DNA from: Anaerolineaceae bacterium | GTDB taxonomy: Bacteria > Chloroflexota > Anaerolineae > Aggregatilineales > Phototrophicaceae | Reading direction: 5' to 3' | NCBI GenBank assembly: GCA_016124855.1 | Contig: WGMX01000044.1 | Location: 39,058 to 103,057, forward strand | DNA: 64,000 nucleotides | Shown: piece by piece, positions 25,038 through 34,290 of the stretch | Layout: each line of letters opens with the position of its first letter | How positions within the stretch are numbered: position 1 is the first letter of the stretch | The notes under the pieces: generated by a model | The model's database searches: none | Seen by the model: only the letters and a program-made list of their open reading frames with translations | What the model was told of the DNA's origin: nothing | Position numbers and translations under genes: made by a program

Positions 25038-26407
25038 GTATTGCAACAATTTTGACGGTATTACCGACATTGCGCCAGTTGCGAAAGCACGAACATTGGA
25101 CCCGTGAGCAGTTGCAGGTACATCAGGCTCAGGCATTGAGCCATCTCCGCCAGTACGTCTACGAACACTCGCCGTTTTATCAGCGATTTCATAATGGACT
25201 GATGAATCGTCCTTTGAGCGAACTTCCTGTACTGACGAAAACCATGCTGATGGAAGATTTCAACGATCTCGTGACGGATCGAGCTATTCGCCTAGAAGAC
25301 ATTCGGGCTCGTATGAGTACACCGCAAGGTGACCAACGTTATCTGGATCGTTACTGGGTTACAGCGACTTCCGGCAGCAGCGGACAACCGGGTATTTTCC
25401 TCTTCAATCGCGTTGAATGGGCAACCGTAATCGCGTCGTTCGCGCGGGGTCAAGAATGGGGCGGTCTCAAGGTGGATATGCTGCATCGTCGGAAAATGGC
25501 GGTTGTGTCTTCCACCTCTTCCCTGCATATGTCTTTCCGTGTCGGCTTGACCGTTCAGAGTCCTTGGGTTTCAACCCTTCGTTTGGCAGCGGCAGAACCT
25601 CTCTCGACTATCGTTCAGAAGCTCAACGACTTCCAACCTGATGTTCTAGTCGCCTATGCCTCAATGGCGCGTATTCTAGCCGAAGAGCAGCACGCTGGAC
25701 GGCTTCAAATCAAACCGACAGTCGTTTTCACGAGTTCAGAGGTGTTGACTGATGAGACACGGCGACGCGTGGAAGATGCTTGGGGCAAAGTCTTGTTCAA
25801 TGAATACGCCGCCACCGAAAGTGGTGGATTGGCCGCAGAACGCAATGACCATCGCGGTCTGCATCTGTTTGAGGACTTGGTCATTTTTGAGATCGTGGAT
25901 AAATATAATCAACCTGTGCCGCCGGGTGTATTCGGGGATAAAGTGCTGCTCACCGCGCTGTTCAATCGGACGCAACCGCTGATTCGCTATGAACTGCATG
26001 ACAGTGTGCGGCTGGCGGCAGAACCATACTTGTCAGCGTTACCGTTCGCCTTACTTGACGGCATTCAGGGGCGCACAGAAGACACTCTCTATTTCCCCGG
26101 AGTGAAGGGTGGAGAAGTTGCCGTCCATCCAAACGTTTTTCATCAGGTGATGGACACCGTGCCGACCAGTGGATGGCAGATCGTGCAGGATGTGAATGGA
26201 TTAACACTTCTATTGAGTCTTGTAAGAGGATCGTTCTCAGACGAACTATTGGTGGGAAAATTAGAGCGAGCATTGGCGACCCAAGACATAATTGTTCCAT
26301 CTGTAACCGTGCAACGCCTTGAAGCTATTCCCAAAGGTGCCAGCGGGAAAGCACCGCTGATCAAGTCAAATCTCTCTGCTGTTTCCACTAACGGGCATGC
26401 AGAGTAA
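25034..26407 (+). CDS. PaaK/CapK-like AMP-forming ligase
   Basis: A 457-residue soluble enzyme related to phenylacetate-CoA ligases. It has an N-terminal LRQYVYEHSPFYQRFH segment, the phosphate-binding loop TATSGSSGQPG (near residue 113-123), and NEYAATESGG, the adenylate-binding motif. A C-terminal KGASGKAPLIK segment carries a candidate catalytic Lys. The acyl or aryl substrate is unknown. It is coupled to an HMA protein upstream; a four-helix membrane protein, an SDR and a YHS protein lie downstream. This suggests synthesis or modification of an acid, perhaps a metal-binding metabolite or lipid; that link is inference. Confidence 0.75.
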   Translation: MSIATILTVLPTLRQLRKHEHWTREQLQVHQAQALSHLRQYVYEHSPFYQRFHNGLMNRPLSELPVLTKTMLMEDFNDLVTDRAIRLEDIRARMSTPQGDQRYLDRYWVTATSGSSGQPGIFLFNRVEWATVIASFARGQEWGGLKVDMLHRRKMAVVSSTSSLHMSFRVGLTVQSPWVSTLRLAAAEPLSTIVQKLNDFQPDVLVAYASMARILAEEQHAGRLQIKPTVVFTSSEVLTDETRRRVEDAWGKVLFNEYAATESGGLAAERNDHRGLHLFEDLVIFEIVDKYNQPVPPGVFGDKVLLTALFNRTQPLIRYELHDSVRLAAEPYLSALPFALLDGIQGRTEDTLYFPGVKGGEVAVHPNVFHQVMDTVPTSGWQIVQDVNGLTLLLSLVRGSFSDELLVGKLERALATQDIIVPSVTVQRLEAIPKGASGKAPLIKSNLSAVSTNGHAE

Positions 26408-26443
26408 CTGGATGAAAGCTTGGTTGCCACTGGCCTTTGAACG

Positions 26444-26484
26444 AAGGGTTCTTAGGAGGCCTGTACAGAACATCAAGAACCCTT
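26444..26484 (+). terminator. Inverted repeat after the ligase gene
   Basis: Perfect 10-bp arms AAGGGTTCTT and AAGAACCCTT enclose a 21-base loop. It lies 37 bases after the ligase stop and ends 28 bases before the next ATG. It may end or partly attenuate the upstream transcript. Confidence 0.45.
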
Positions 26485-26511
26485 GCCAGACACACATGAG
26501 AAACGGTCATC

Positions 26512-26964
26512 ATGAATTTTAAGCCTTACTCTTCAACTCTGCTAACGTTTTGCGGGATCATTTTGATGGGAATAGGTCTCTATTTTGCTCTAATTCGCCC
26601 CGAATTGTTGCCAGAAGACTTCCGCTATATGGCGTTATCTTCAGAGCAGCTTCGAGCGACAGCGCCCGGTCTCCTCAACTGGTTAGATAAGGTGTTTTGG
26701 GTGATGGGAGGCTACGTTTTTACGGTCGGTCTATTGACCTGCTATGTTGCCCAAACTGCGTTTCGTGTGCGACGGCGAGGCGTTTTGAGTGTCATTGGGC
26801 TGGCGGGATTGAGTTCTATTGGATTAATGGTGATAGTAAATTTTGCAATCGGTTCAGATTTTAAGTGGCAATTACTTGTCTTAGCTACCCTTTGGATAGG
26901 TGCTTTGGGGCTTTCTAGTTGGGAAGCAATTGGGGAAAGCAAAACGATATCAAGTATGCCATAG
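26512..26964 (+). CDS. Four-helix membrane protein, unknown function
   Basis: A 150-residue protein with four hydrophobic helices (LLTFCGIILMGIGLYFALI; VFWVMGGYVFTVGLLTCYV; VIGLAGLSSIGLMVIVNFAI; LLVLATLWIGALGLSSWEAI). No catalytic or metal-binding motif is seen. It starts after a long inverted repeat and is followed 16 bases later by the SDR gene, so it may be cotranscribed with it. Confidence 0.6.
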   Translation: MNFKPYSSTLLTFCGIILMGIGLYFALIRPELLPEDFRYMALSSEQLRATAPGLLNWLDKVFWVMGGYVFTVGLLTCYVAQTAFRVRRRGVLSVIGLAGLSSIGLMVIVNFAIGSDFKWQLLVLATLWIGALGLSSWEAIGESKTISSMP

Positions 26965-26980
26965 AAAATGAGGTGTTCAG

Positions 26981-27742
26981 ATGGACGGAATGCGAAATAA
27001 GGTGGCAATTGTTACAGGTGGAGGCTCCGGTATTGGCCGTGCCACTGCTCTTGCCCTCTCCCATGAGGGCGTAAAGATCGTCATCGCTGACATCGTTAAG
27101 CAGGAAAGTGAGCGTGTCGTACTAGAAATTCAAGAAGGTGGTGGTAATGCTCTCTACATTAAAACCGATGTTTCTCCATCCTCAGATGTTCAGCAAGTAG
27201 TAAACAAAACGGTCGAAACTTATGGTCGGCTAGACTATGCGGTTAACAATGCTGGAATTGGTGGAACACAGGCGCTAACCGCTGATTGTGACGAAGCGGA
27301 CTGGAGCAAAGTTATCGGTGTCAATTTGACCGGAGTTTGGCTGTGTATGAAGCACGAAATTCCACGAATGCTAGATCAAGGAGGAGGTGCAATCGTAAAT
27401 GTATCTTCTATTCTTGGCTTGGTGGGTTTTGCCAACGCTTGCGCATATACATCATCCAAGCATGGCATCATTGGCCTAACCAAAGTAGCTGCTATGGAAT
27501 ATGCTGCAAAGGGACTCCGTATAAATGCTGTCTGTCCAGCCTTTATCGCAACACCTATGTTGGAGCGTTCAGGGCTAACGGCAGGTACGGATATCTACGA
27601 CGCGGTTGTCGCTTTACACCCGATAAAACGTCTTGGCACACCTGAAGAGGTTGCGGCTATGATCGTCTGGTTATGTTCCGACACCGCCTCATTCGTCACG
27701 GGAAGCGCCATGCTGGTTGACGGCGGTTATGTGGCTCAATAG
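26981..27742 (+). CDS. Short-chain dehydrogenase/reductase
   Basis: A 253-residue classical SDR. It has the cofactor motif TGGGSGIGRA near residue 13, then an acidic residue after strand 2 (IADI) that favours NAD(H). NNAGIGG, catalytic Ser in VNVSS and YTSSK (catalytic Tyr and Lys) complete the set. SDRs of this kind oxidise or reduce secondary alcohols or ketones. The substrate is unknown. It lies between the four-helix protein and the small YHS protein. Confidence 0.9.
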   Translation: MDGMRNKVAIVTGGGSGIGRATALALSHEGVKIVIADIVKQESERVVLEIQEGGGNALYIKTDVSPSSDVQQVVNKTVETYGRLDYAVNNAGIGGTQALTADCDEADWSKVIGVNLTGVWLCMKHEIPRMLDQGGGAIVNVSSILGLVGFANACAYTSSKHGIIGLTKVAAMEYAAKGLRINAVCPAFIATPMLERSGLTAGTDIYDAVVALHPIKRLGTPEEVAAMIVWLCSDTASFVTGSAMLVDGGYVAQ

Positions 27743-27754
27743 AGATTATGTGAT

Positions 27755-27782
27755 CGTGTGAAACTGAGTGAAGTTTCACGCG
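27755..27782 (+). terminator. Hairpin after the SDR gene
   Basis: CGTGTGAAACT and AGTTTCACGCG form an 11-bp stem with one G-T wobble and a short loop, 12 bases after the SDR stop. There is no T run after it. Confidence 0.5.
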
Positions 27783-27819
27783 CAATCTCACCCTTTAAGG
27801 TTATTTAGGAGGTAAGCAA

Positions 27820-27996
27820 ATGTTAGTGAAAGATCCTGTCTGTGAGATGGAAATCGACCCCAAGGAGGCTGCCGGAAAGTCGGAGTATAACGGACAAACC
27901 TACTACTTCTGCTCCGAACACTGCAAGAAGGCGTTCGATAAAGAGCCGGAGAAGTTTGTAAGTCCAGATCAACATCACCACGGTGAACACCACTAA
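27820..27996 (+). CDS. Small YHS-domain protein with His-rich tail
   Basis: A 58-residue protein made of one YHS domain (KDPVCEMEIDPKEAAGKS, YYFCSEHCKKAF) and a HHHGEHH tail. AGGAGG lies 5 bases before the ATG at 27,820. Its first part is nearly the same as the N-terminus of the ATPase at 13,527 (DPVCxMEIDPKEA), so that pump domain and this protein share origin. It may act as a copper buffer or donor. A terminator follows at 28,012. Confidence 0.85.
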   Translation: MLVKDPVCEMEIDPKEAAGKSEYNGQTYYFCSEHCKKAFDKEPEKFVSPDQHHHGEHH

Positions 27997-28011
27997 TACG
28001 ACGGACGCACA

Positions 28012-28047
28012 GAGGCGGTCAGCGAACGGTTGACCGGCCTCAGTTTT
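28012..28047 (+). terminator. Intrinsic terminator after the YHS gene
   Basis: GAGGC-GGTCA and TGACC-GGCCTC pair with a single bulge, followed by AGTTTTCT. It lies 15 bases after the YHS stop and closes the 23,443-27,996 gene group. Confidence 0.65.
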
Positions 28048-28169
28048 CTATAATCCTCACCATTGTACCTATCCTTGATATCGCATGACATCCCTTAATC
28101 CCCTTGATACTCCACTGGGAGCAGATAAATATGGATTCCACCTAAGAAATGGTTGTTTGACGCCTTATG

Positions 28170-28235
28170 CGCCATTTTGCTCAGATGTATACAAGCCAAA
28201 CAGCGCTGCATCTCGCGTATCTCTTGGGGTATCGT
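28170..28235 (+). promoter_or_regulatory. Copper-box promoter for the frameshifted secreted protein
   Basis: CGCCATTTTGCT (28,170-28,181), CAGCGCT at offset 21 (28,201) and TATCGT at 28,230-28,235, followed by AAAAGTAAAT. It is the closest match to the 16,767 site. The leader to the ATG at 28,271 would be about 29 bases. Confidence 0.62.
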
Positions 28236-28270
28236 AAAAGTAAATAATCTCCCTTGAATGGAGGAGAGTG

Positions 28271-28758
28271 ATGAAAAGATGGATATGGATTCCTGCTATC
28301 GGCGTAATCGCAGTCATGGTTATAGTGTTGATCCGACCCGGCAGTTCGGAGGGTAATATCCGTCGTCTAATCCGGAACGTACAGACAACGGCATCGGATG
28401 GGATAAACAGGCAGAACCCGATGCCTTGGATACCTATTTTGCGACCATTGAGGAAGGCGCACAAGAAAATGGGCTGTCTGAAACGCAAGGAGCCTATAAA
28501 ACCTTCGTTACCCTGATGAATGGGCAATCAGTACAGATCCACTCGTTCCATATAGACGCAGTAGAAGTGCGTGAAGATGCGGGAATGGCACGGGTGACCT
28601 ATCAGATGCACTTACGTGTCATCCGAGATAGGGTAGTGGTTTTCACAGTTCTGTTCACGCAAGACATAGCCATACTCAAAACACCACGCGGCTGGCGAAT
28701 TTCAGGCGGCGATTCACCGCAAATTGCAGAAACAACTGGCATTTGGCCTCCACGCTGA
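28271..28758 (+). pseudogene. Frameshifted gene for a small secreted protein
   Basis: The first frame encodes a start after GGAGAG, a signal anchor (WIWIPAIGVIAVMVIVLI) and RPGSSEGNIRRL. A second frame, open from about 28,357, continues with DKQAEPDALDTYFATIEEG and a domain ending at 28,758 (YKTFVTLMNGQSVQIHSF, VVFTVLFTQDIAILKTPRGW). A +1/-1 shift near 28,400 would join them into one protein of about 160 residues with a SnoaL/NTF2-like look. Either the gene is broken or the assembly has an indel here. The intact copper-box promoter suggests recent loss or a sequencing error. Confidence 0.55.
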
Positions 28759-28785
28759 GGACGCAAGATGAATATTAGGTCGCAC

Positions 28786-30069
28786 TCACGCGTTTTGTGC
28801 AGGAGTGTAATGCCGTGCAATCTTTCGCATGATGGTGTGATCGTCACCCAGCTGGCACAACCCATCACAATGGTGCCGCAAATCATTGAACCTGATGAAG
28901 GCAAGTGACATGTCGGCCAACGTAGTACGAAATGAAGGGCGTGCGAACTGAGCCATAACTTCTGTTTCGCGCTTGTCAGGCGCAATCAGGTAAAAATTGC
29001 AGGTGCAGCCTGGTATCGAACGAGCCAAATCTTCCATGCGAAGTATACCCGAATAAATTGAGGTGCTTTTCTCAACTTCAAAAGCGCTGACGATTTCCCC
29101 AGTTTCGCGTTTGAGCCAGATTACATCAATTAAGCTGACCGTTTCCATTACATCGTTTCCCCACGAAGTCACTGGTAATTGGGGGACTGTGAGTAAGGCA
29201 AAGCTCTGCCCATTGTAACTGCGATGGCGATCATTGCGTGCTACATAAACGTCAAAATTAAGTGCACGCCCGATTTTGATGAGCAAATATTGAACTTCAG
29301 TATGTTCGGATTCAGCTTTTTCTTCAGCAATTACTTCATCATGACGCAGACGGGACACTTTTTCGGCTTGCGCCTTAATATTTTCAAGAACTGAATTTAC
29401 ATTATTTTCAATTAATAAACGTCCAACACCGATTTCGAAAAGTAGACCAACGAAAGCTCCCAAATCTTTTGATAGATGGGGACGTACTTCTGAATGCGCG
29501 TTGACCCGCATGATTGTCTCACGCATTGCCAAATAACTCTCCCAAGAACCCAGTTTCTTCTTGTCATTAAATAATGCATTAAATCCATTTACAATCGCTG
29601 TATTGAAAGGCGGGACAAGTGTAGGGTGCAAGAAATAGATGATGTTTGCTGCTGCTGGTCCAACTCCCTTAATCTGTGCGGAAGCAAGACGATTCATGGC
29701 AGTGACCAGTTGATCTTCACGAGTAGCTATCAGGCAGGCTTCTAAAAACTGCCCGAATTTTTGTTGATTAGCGCTGTTTTCATATATGTCAGGAATACGT
29801 AACTTGGGCTTCCAATAAAAAGGATGAGCAGCGCCTTCAAAAACCTGCTTTTGTTCTGTAATAGCTGTAAGCACAAATTCGAGTACCGATCCTTTGAAGT
29901 CGTTGCCAAATGTCCCCTCTGCTATGTTTTTTACTATTTCTTGAACGCCACGACGTATTGAACGAAAAGCTTTCAAGCGTTCTTCGCTGGTGACGAACCA
30001 AGTATTATAGACTGATTCGGGATCAGATTTATATCGTTCAATAGTGTCAAGAAGATATGGGATTTCCAT
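28786..30069 (-). CDS. Putative nuclease with HhH-like and PD-(D/E)xK-like parts
   Basis: A 427-residue soluble protein. The N-terminal half holds a helix-hairpin-helix-like stretch (residues about 132-160, IKGVGPAAANIIYFLHP). The C-terminal half has the arrangement Asp315 (LIDVIWL), then Glu331-Val-Glu333-Lys334 (AFEVEKSTSIYSG), which fits a PD-(D/E)xK nuclease core as in restriction-type endonucleases. No methyltransferase or partner gene adjoins it. It might be a solitary restriction or defence nuclease, or a repair enzyme. No ribosome-binding site is obvious near the ATG. Confidence 0.55.
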   Translation of the reverse strand: MEIPYLLDTIERYKSDPESVYNTWFVTSEERLKAFRSIRRGVQEIVKNIAEGTFGNDFKGSVLEFVLTAITEQKQVFEGAAHPFYWKPKLRIPDIYENSANQQKFGQFLEACLIATREDQLVTAMNRLASAQIKGVGPAAANIIYFLHPTLVPPFNTAIVNGFNALFNDKKKLGSWESYLAMRETIMRVNAHSEVRPHLSKDLGAFVGLLFEIGVGRLLIENNVNSVLENIKAQAEKVSRLRHDEVIAEEKAESEHTEVQYLLIKIGRALNFDVYVARNDRHRSYNGQSFALLTVPQLPVTSWGNDVMETVSLIDVIWLKRETGEIVSAFEVEKSTSIYSGILRMEDLARSIPGCTCNFYLIAPDKRETEVMAQFARPSFRTTLADMSLAFIRFNDLRHHCDGLCQLGDDHTIMRKIARHYTPAQNA

Positions 30070-30350
30070 ATTCGAGTGTACTCTTATGTCTAAGAATTAT
30101 AACTCTAAACAGTATAACACGGAAGCAATTTCAGCTCTTTAAAAATAAGTTGAGAAATTGCATCTAAATAACGATTACTTCTTCCATAATAGGACTTTCG
30201 ATATTAAGACATCTAAGCTATATTTTTTCTCTTCTGATAGTATTGAGGCTAACTTTATTGAAATTGTGAGGCGTGGTACACTTCGACTATGATAATTAAA
30301 AACTCGAATAGCCTAATTGTGATAGCTAATTGTTAACTTTGGAGGATATT

Positions 30351-30572
30351 ATGTGTATGTTTTGCGCTGCAATACCAATGTCCGTATCAGTGGGAGTGGC
30401 GCTGGCTGGAAAACAAACAGAAAGAAATCTCCAGGCGCAAGGTCGAGGTGAAAAATTAACCTCAAACCAAGTGCCGATTGGTAAATTGACGGCAGGAGTA
30501 ACAGGTGGATTAGTTATTTGTTCAGTAGTTTATCATCTTGTCATCATGCCACATACAGGGGCAATTATCTAA
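30351..30572 (+). CDS. Small membrane protein, unknown function
   Basis: A 73-residue protein with two hydrophobic segments, the first beginning MCMFCAAIPMSVSVGVALAG and the second VTGGLVICSVVYHLVIM. GGAGG lies 6 bases before the ATG at 30,351 and decides that start. Cys-Met-Phe-Cys at the N-terminus is a possible metal site. The 280 bases upstream are AT-rich, with no copper box and no other gene. Confidence 0.6.
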   Translation: MCMFCAAIPMSVSVGVALAGKQTERNLQAQGRGEKLTSNQVPIGKLTAGVTGGLVICSVVYHLVIMPHTGAII

Positions 30573-30581
30573 CCATTAATT

Positions 30582-31556
30582 TTAAGAATTTCCCGCATTG
30601 GTTGCACCTAGTATCGGCAGCGGTATCCAGAGCTTAGTAAAATCAATACCATCCACCCAGCTACCGTTTATGGACATATCCCAATGAAAATGGGACCCCT
30701 CACTCCGTCCGGTAGTTCCTACTTTGCCAATGATTTGACCCGCAGTAATAGTATCGCCCTCTGCAACAAGAATTTTTGATAGATGTGCGTAACCAGAATA
30801 GATGCCATAGCCGTGATCAATCAAAACATAGTTGCCTCGGATATCAAGGGTCCCGGCGAAAACGACACGACCAGATGCTGTAGCACCAAGAAGTGTTCCT
30901 AAAACCGCTTTCATATCCCAACCCGTATGGCGTGAATGAGCAAACCCATTGTAAATACGAAATGCCCCAAATGGTGATGCTAAAGTGGCATCAAGAGGTA
31001 TGCGGAAACCATTAGCATCCCATAGCATCTCATGAGTTAAATTGGATGTTATGCTTTCCAAAAGTGCCAATTCATTCCGTTCCACTGAAGGATCAGCCAG
31101 ATAGACTTTGTCTGATGAAAGCTCAATTTTCTGATGGATAAATTCTCCTTGCGATACAGGTACAGTTACTTTCATTGTAGCTTGAGTGCCATCTTGATAA
31201 TGACCGTAAATAAGCAGGTCGTAGCTATTTGGCGGTAACTCCATATTCACTGAGATTAACCCATAATAACCATCGTTAGTTACTGACCAAAAATCAATCA
31301 AATTGCCAAGAAAAAGCATATTAACTCCAACAAGCTCTGGACCAAATACATGAATAAGTTTTGCTTGTCCTTGAGCGATCTTATCAAAATACAGCTCAAT
31401 AGTTACATTATTTTCGGTCAGAATTGCACTAGGTTGCGGCCGATCTGGAAGCGAAAAGAGTGTCGTTGAAACGGATGTGTCTTGAGCAAATGTCCGCGTA
31501 AAACAAATAATACTGACTATAAGGAAGGACAATCCAATTTGTGTTGTTCGCTTCAA
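30582..31556 (-). CDS. M23-family peptidoglycan endopeptidase
   Basis: A 324-residue exported protein. After a signal peptide (residues about 8-24) comes a beta-rich region of about 170 residues, then the lysostaphin-type M23 domain. Its zinc ligands are visible in SRHTGWDMK (His and Asp) and SHFHWDMS (HxH), with GNYVLIDHG and YAHLSKI between them. Such enzymes cut peptidoglycan cross-links or act as adaptors. The start is a TTG, the first start codon after AGGAG. It is convergent with the small membrane protein gene (stops 9 bases apart) and divergent from the copper ATPase. Confidence 0.85.
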   Translation of the reverse strand: MKRTTQIGLSFLIVSIICFTRTFAQDTSVSTTLFSLPDRPQPSAILTENNVTIELYFDKIAQGQAKLIHVFGPELVGVNMLFLGNLIDFWSVTNDGYYGLISVNMELPPNSYDLLIYGHYQDGTQATMKVTVPVSQGEFIHQKIELSSDKVYLADPSVERNELALLESITSNLTHEMLWDANGFRIPLDATLASPFGAFRIYNGFAHSRHTGWDMKAVLGTLLGATASGRVVFAGTLDIRGNYVLIDHGYGIYSGYAHLSKILVAEGDTITAGQIIGKVGTTGRSEGSHFHWDMSINGSWVDGIDFTKLWIPLPILGATNAGNS

Positions 31557-31627
31557 AGTATTGTCGTCTCCTAATCTGAGTCATTGTTGATGGTCAGAAT
31601 GTAATATCTTGCCTGAAACAAAACATG

Positions 31628-31680
31628 CGCCATTTGGCGCGTATCATTCGGAAAGTTTTCGTTTATCTTCAGGCTATAGT
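31628..31680 (+). promoter_or_regulatory. Copper-box promoter for the double-HMA copper ATPase
   Basis: CGCCATTTGGCG (31,628-31,639) is an exact consensus inverted repeat. TATAGT at 31,675-31,680 is the best -10 but lies 13 bases closer to the box than in the seven standard sites, and the CAGCG box is absent. The ATG follows at 31,713. Confidence 0.55.
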
Positions 31681-31712
31681 GTTAAATAAGTGATTTTAAT
31701 TGGGGAACCAGA

Positions 31713-34253
31713 ATGTCGAATATCATGACTCAGGAAGTTGAATTACCTATCACGGGCATGACCTGTGCGAGCTGTGTTCGTAATGTTGAACGGGCACTAA
31801 CAAAGGCCAATGGAGTTGTCAGCGCAACTGTTAACCTAGCAACTGAACGTGCATCTGTAACTTATGACCCGAACCAGATTAAGCTGGAACAAATGATAGA
31901 ACAGGTTTCCGGTGCTGGATACGGCGTTGTTCAATCAACTATCGAACTGCCTATTACTGGTATGACTTGTGCATCATGTGTCCGAAGTGTCGAGCGCGCA
32001 CTTTCGAAGCCATCTGGTATATTGTCAGTAAACGTCAATCTGGCGACTGAAAAAGCAACTGTTTCTTATTTGCCGGGTAGAGTTCGCCGTTCTGATTTGG
32101 TCAAGGCAGTGGAAGCAGCCGGGTACGGTGTAATTGATCTCTCGACGGCGGAGCAACCAGAAGATGCGGAACGTGCAGCTCGCGAAGCCGAAACCCAACG
32201 TCAACGACGATTGGTTATCATCGGCGCTTTGTTCACTATCCCCCTATTTGTCTTGAGCATGATCCGGGATTTACTAATGCTGAGTGCTGCCCCAGCAGGC
32301 AACATGGCAGGGATGGCAACCAGTGGGATAACCCTCCCTTGGTTTATGTGGGTCGGTTGGCCGTTCGTATTTGGATTGCTGGCAACACCTGTACAAATCT
32401 TGCTTGGTAGACAATACATCGTCGGCGCGTGGAAAGCCGCTCGCAACCGTACCGCCAATATGGATACCCTGATCGCATTAGGCTCATTGGCAGCTTACAC
32501 TTACAGTGTAGCCGTGTTGATTGGAACATTGCTCAATATCAATGGTCTTTCCGGGCATGTCTATTTTGAAACTGGCGCGGTTATTCTCGTGTTAATCACG
32601 TTTGGCAAGCTACTTGAGTCACGAGCCAAAGGGCGTACAAGCGAAGCTATTAAGAAGCTGATGGGATTGGCTCCTCGTACCGCGACCCTGCTACGAGATG
32701 GGCAAGAAACTGAAGTCAGTGTGGATGATATTGTTGTAGGTGATACGCTGGTTGTACGTCCCGGCGAACGGATTCCTGTGGACGGTGTTGTGGTCGAAGG
32801 CCGTTCCTCAGTGGATGAATCCATGCTCACAGGCGAAAGTCTGCCCGTTGGCAAGAGCGTCGGCAGCAACGCTATTGGCAGCACAATAAACAAACACGGG
32901 CGGTTGGTCATTGAAGCCCAACGGGTTGGCAGCGAAACTGCACTAGCGCAAATTATTCATCTTGTTGAGCAGGCACAAGGTTCAAAAGCACCGATCCAGC
33001 ATGTCGCCGATCAAGTGTCGAGTGTATTTGTTCCTATTGTACTTGTACTGGCAGCATTGACTTTCTTTGGCTGGTTGGTACTGGCTCAGGTCGATTTTAC
33101 AACGGCCATGTTGCACGCTATAGCAGTGCTGGTCATCGCTTGCCCATGCGCTTTGGGTTTAGCTACTCCAACCGCCATTATGGTTGGGACTGGCCGCGGC
33201 GCGGAAATGGGAATCCTATTTAAGAACAGCGAAGCTCTGGAAAATGCCCATCGTATCAAAGTGATTGCCCTCGATAAAACAGGCACAATTACGCGCGGTG
33301 AACCCAGTGTGACTGATGTCGTCCCGACTACTGATTTCACGAGCGAAGGGTTGCTCCAAATTGCAGCCTCTGCCGAGCGAGGCAGCGAGCATCCGCTGGC
33401 ACAGGCGGTTGTTCAAGAGGCACAAATCCAAAAACTCATACTCACCCAACCTCAAGATTTTCAATCTGAGGCCGGGCGCGGTATTCAAGCGCTGATTGAT
33501 GGTCAATCGGTGCAAATCGGTAGTCCACGTTATATCAGTGAGTTAGGTATTGATTTAGATAACACGCTTGTCGAGGTCGAAAACTTACAGGCGAAAGGCC
33601 GTACTGTTGTGATGGTTGTGGTAAACGGCAAGTATGCAGGTATGATCGGCATCGCAGATACGGTGAAACCCACTTCAGCCGCTGCGATTGCTGCTCTCAA
33701 GTCGCTGGGCTTAGAGGTGGTTATGATTACGGGTGACAATCAACGCACGGCACAGGCCATTGCCGCAGAAGTTGGGATTACCCGCATATTAGCCGACGTG
33801 CTGCCCGCACAGAAATCTGAGGCAGTAAAATCACTCCAATCAGGTGGTCAAAAGGTGGCGATGGTAGGCGATGGGGTGAACGATGCGCCTGCACTAGCCC
33901 AAGCCGATGTAGGTATTGCTATCGGAACCGGTACGGATATTGCGATGGAAGCTTCTGACGTAACGCTCGTGAGTGGTGACTTGATTGGTGCGGCACGCGC
34001 AATTAAATTGAGTAAAGCGACCATGCGGACGATCTATCAGAATCTCTTCTGGGCTTTCATTTACAACATCATCTTAATACCGGCAGCGATATTCGGCATA
34101 CTCGCTCCCGTACTCGCCGCTGCGGCTATGGCTTTTTCTTCCGTCTTCGTTGTAAGCAACAGTTTGCGTCTGCGCCGAATCCGTTTAGAGAATGAGAAAA
34201 CTGACCATCAATCCCATACGGAAGTTTTGAAGGCGGTGCCTGAACTTCAGTAA
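31713..34253 (+). CDS. copA: Copper-exporting P1B-1 ATPase with two HMA domains
   Basis: An 846-residue P-type ATPase with two tandem HMA domains (GMTCASCVRNVERAL near residue 13 and GMTCASCVRSVERAL near residue 83). The eight-TM core follows, with CPC at residue 477 (ACPCALGLATPTAIMVGTG), Asp521 in DKTGTITRG, SEHPLA and GDGVNDAPALAQAD. NSLRLRR at the end is typical of CopA. This is the canonical Cu(I) exporter of the window, while the ATPases at 13,527 and 19,814 are variants. A copper box precedes it and a hairpin follows. Confidence 0.95.
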   Translation: MSNIMTQEVELPITGMTCASCVRNVERALTKANGVVSATVNLATERASVTYDPNQIKLEQMIEQVSGAGYGVVQSTIELPITGMTCASCVRSVERALSKPSGILSVNVNLATEKATVSYLPGRVRRSDLVKAVEAAGYGVIDLSTAEQPEDAERAAREAETQRQRRLVIIGALFTIPLFVLSMIRDLLMLSAAPAGNMAGMATSGITLPWFMWVGWPFVFGLLATPVQILLGRQYIVGAWKAARNRTANMDTLIALGSLAAYTYSVAVLIGTLLNINGLSGHVYFETGAVILVLITFGKLLESRAKGRTSEAIKKLMGLAPRTATLLRDGQETEVSVDDIVVGDTLVVRPGERIPVDGVVVEGRSSVDESMLTGESLPVGKSVGSNAIGSTINKHGRLVIEAQRVGSETALAQIIHLVEQAQGSKAPIQHVADQVSSVFVPIVLVLAALTFFGWLVLAQVDFTTAMLHAIAVLVIACPCALGLATPTAIMVGTGRGAEMGILFKNSEALENAHRIKVIALDKTGTITRGEPSVTDVVPTTDFTSEGLLQIAASAERGSEHPLAQAVVQEAQIQKLILTQPQDFQSEAGRGIQALIDGQSVQIGSPRYISELGIDLDNTLVEVENLQAKGRTVVMVVVNGKYAGMIGIADTVKPTSAAAIAALKSLGLEVVMITGDNQRTAQAIAAEVGITRILADVLPAQKSEAVKSLQSGGQKVAMVGDGVNDAPALAQADVGIAIGTGTDIAMEASDVTLVSGDLIGAARAIKLSKATMRTIYQNLFWAFIYNIILIPAAIFGILAPVLAAAAMAFSSVFVVSNSLRLRRIRLENEKTDHQSHTEVLKAVPELQ

Positions 34254-34290
34254 TTCCGGGATACTAATTGATGTGTTAATGAGCGACGAC

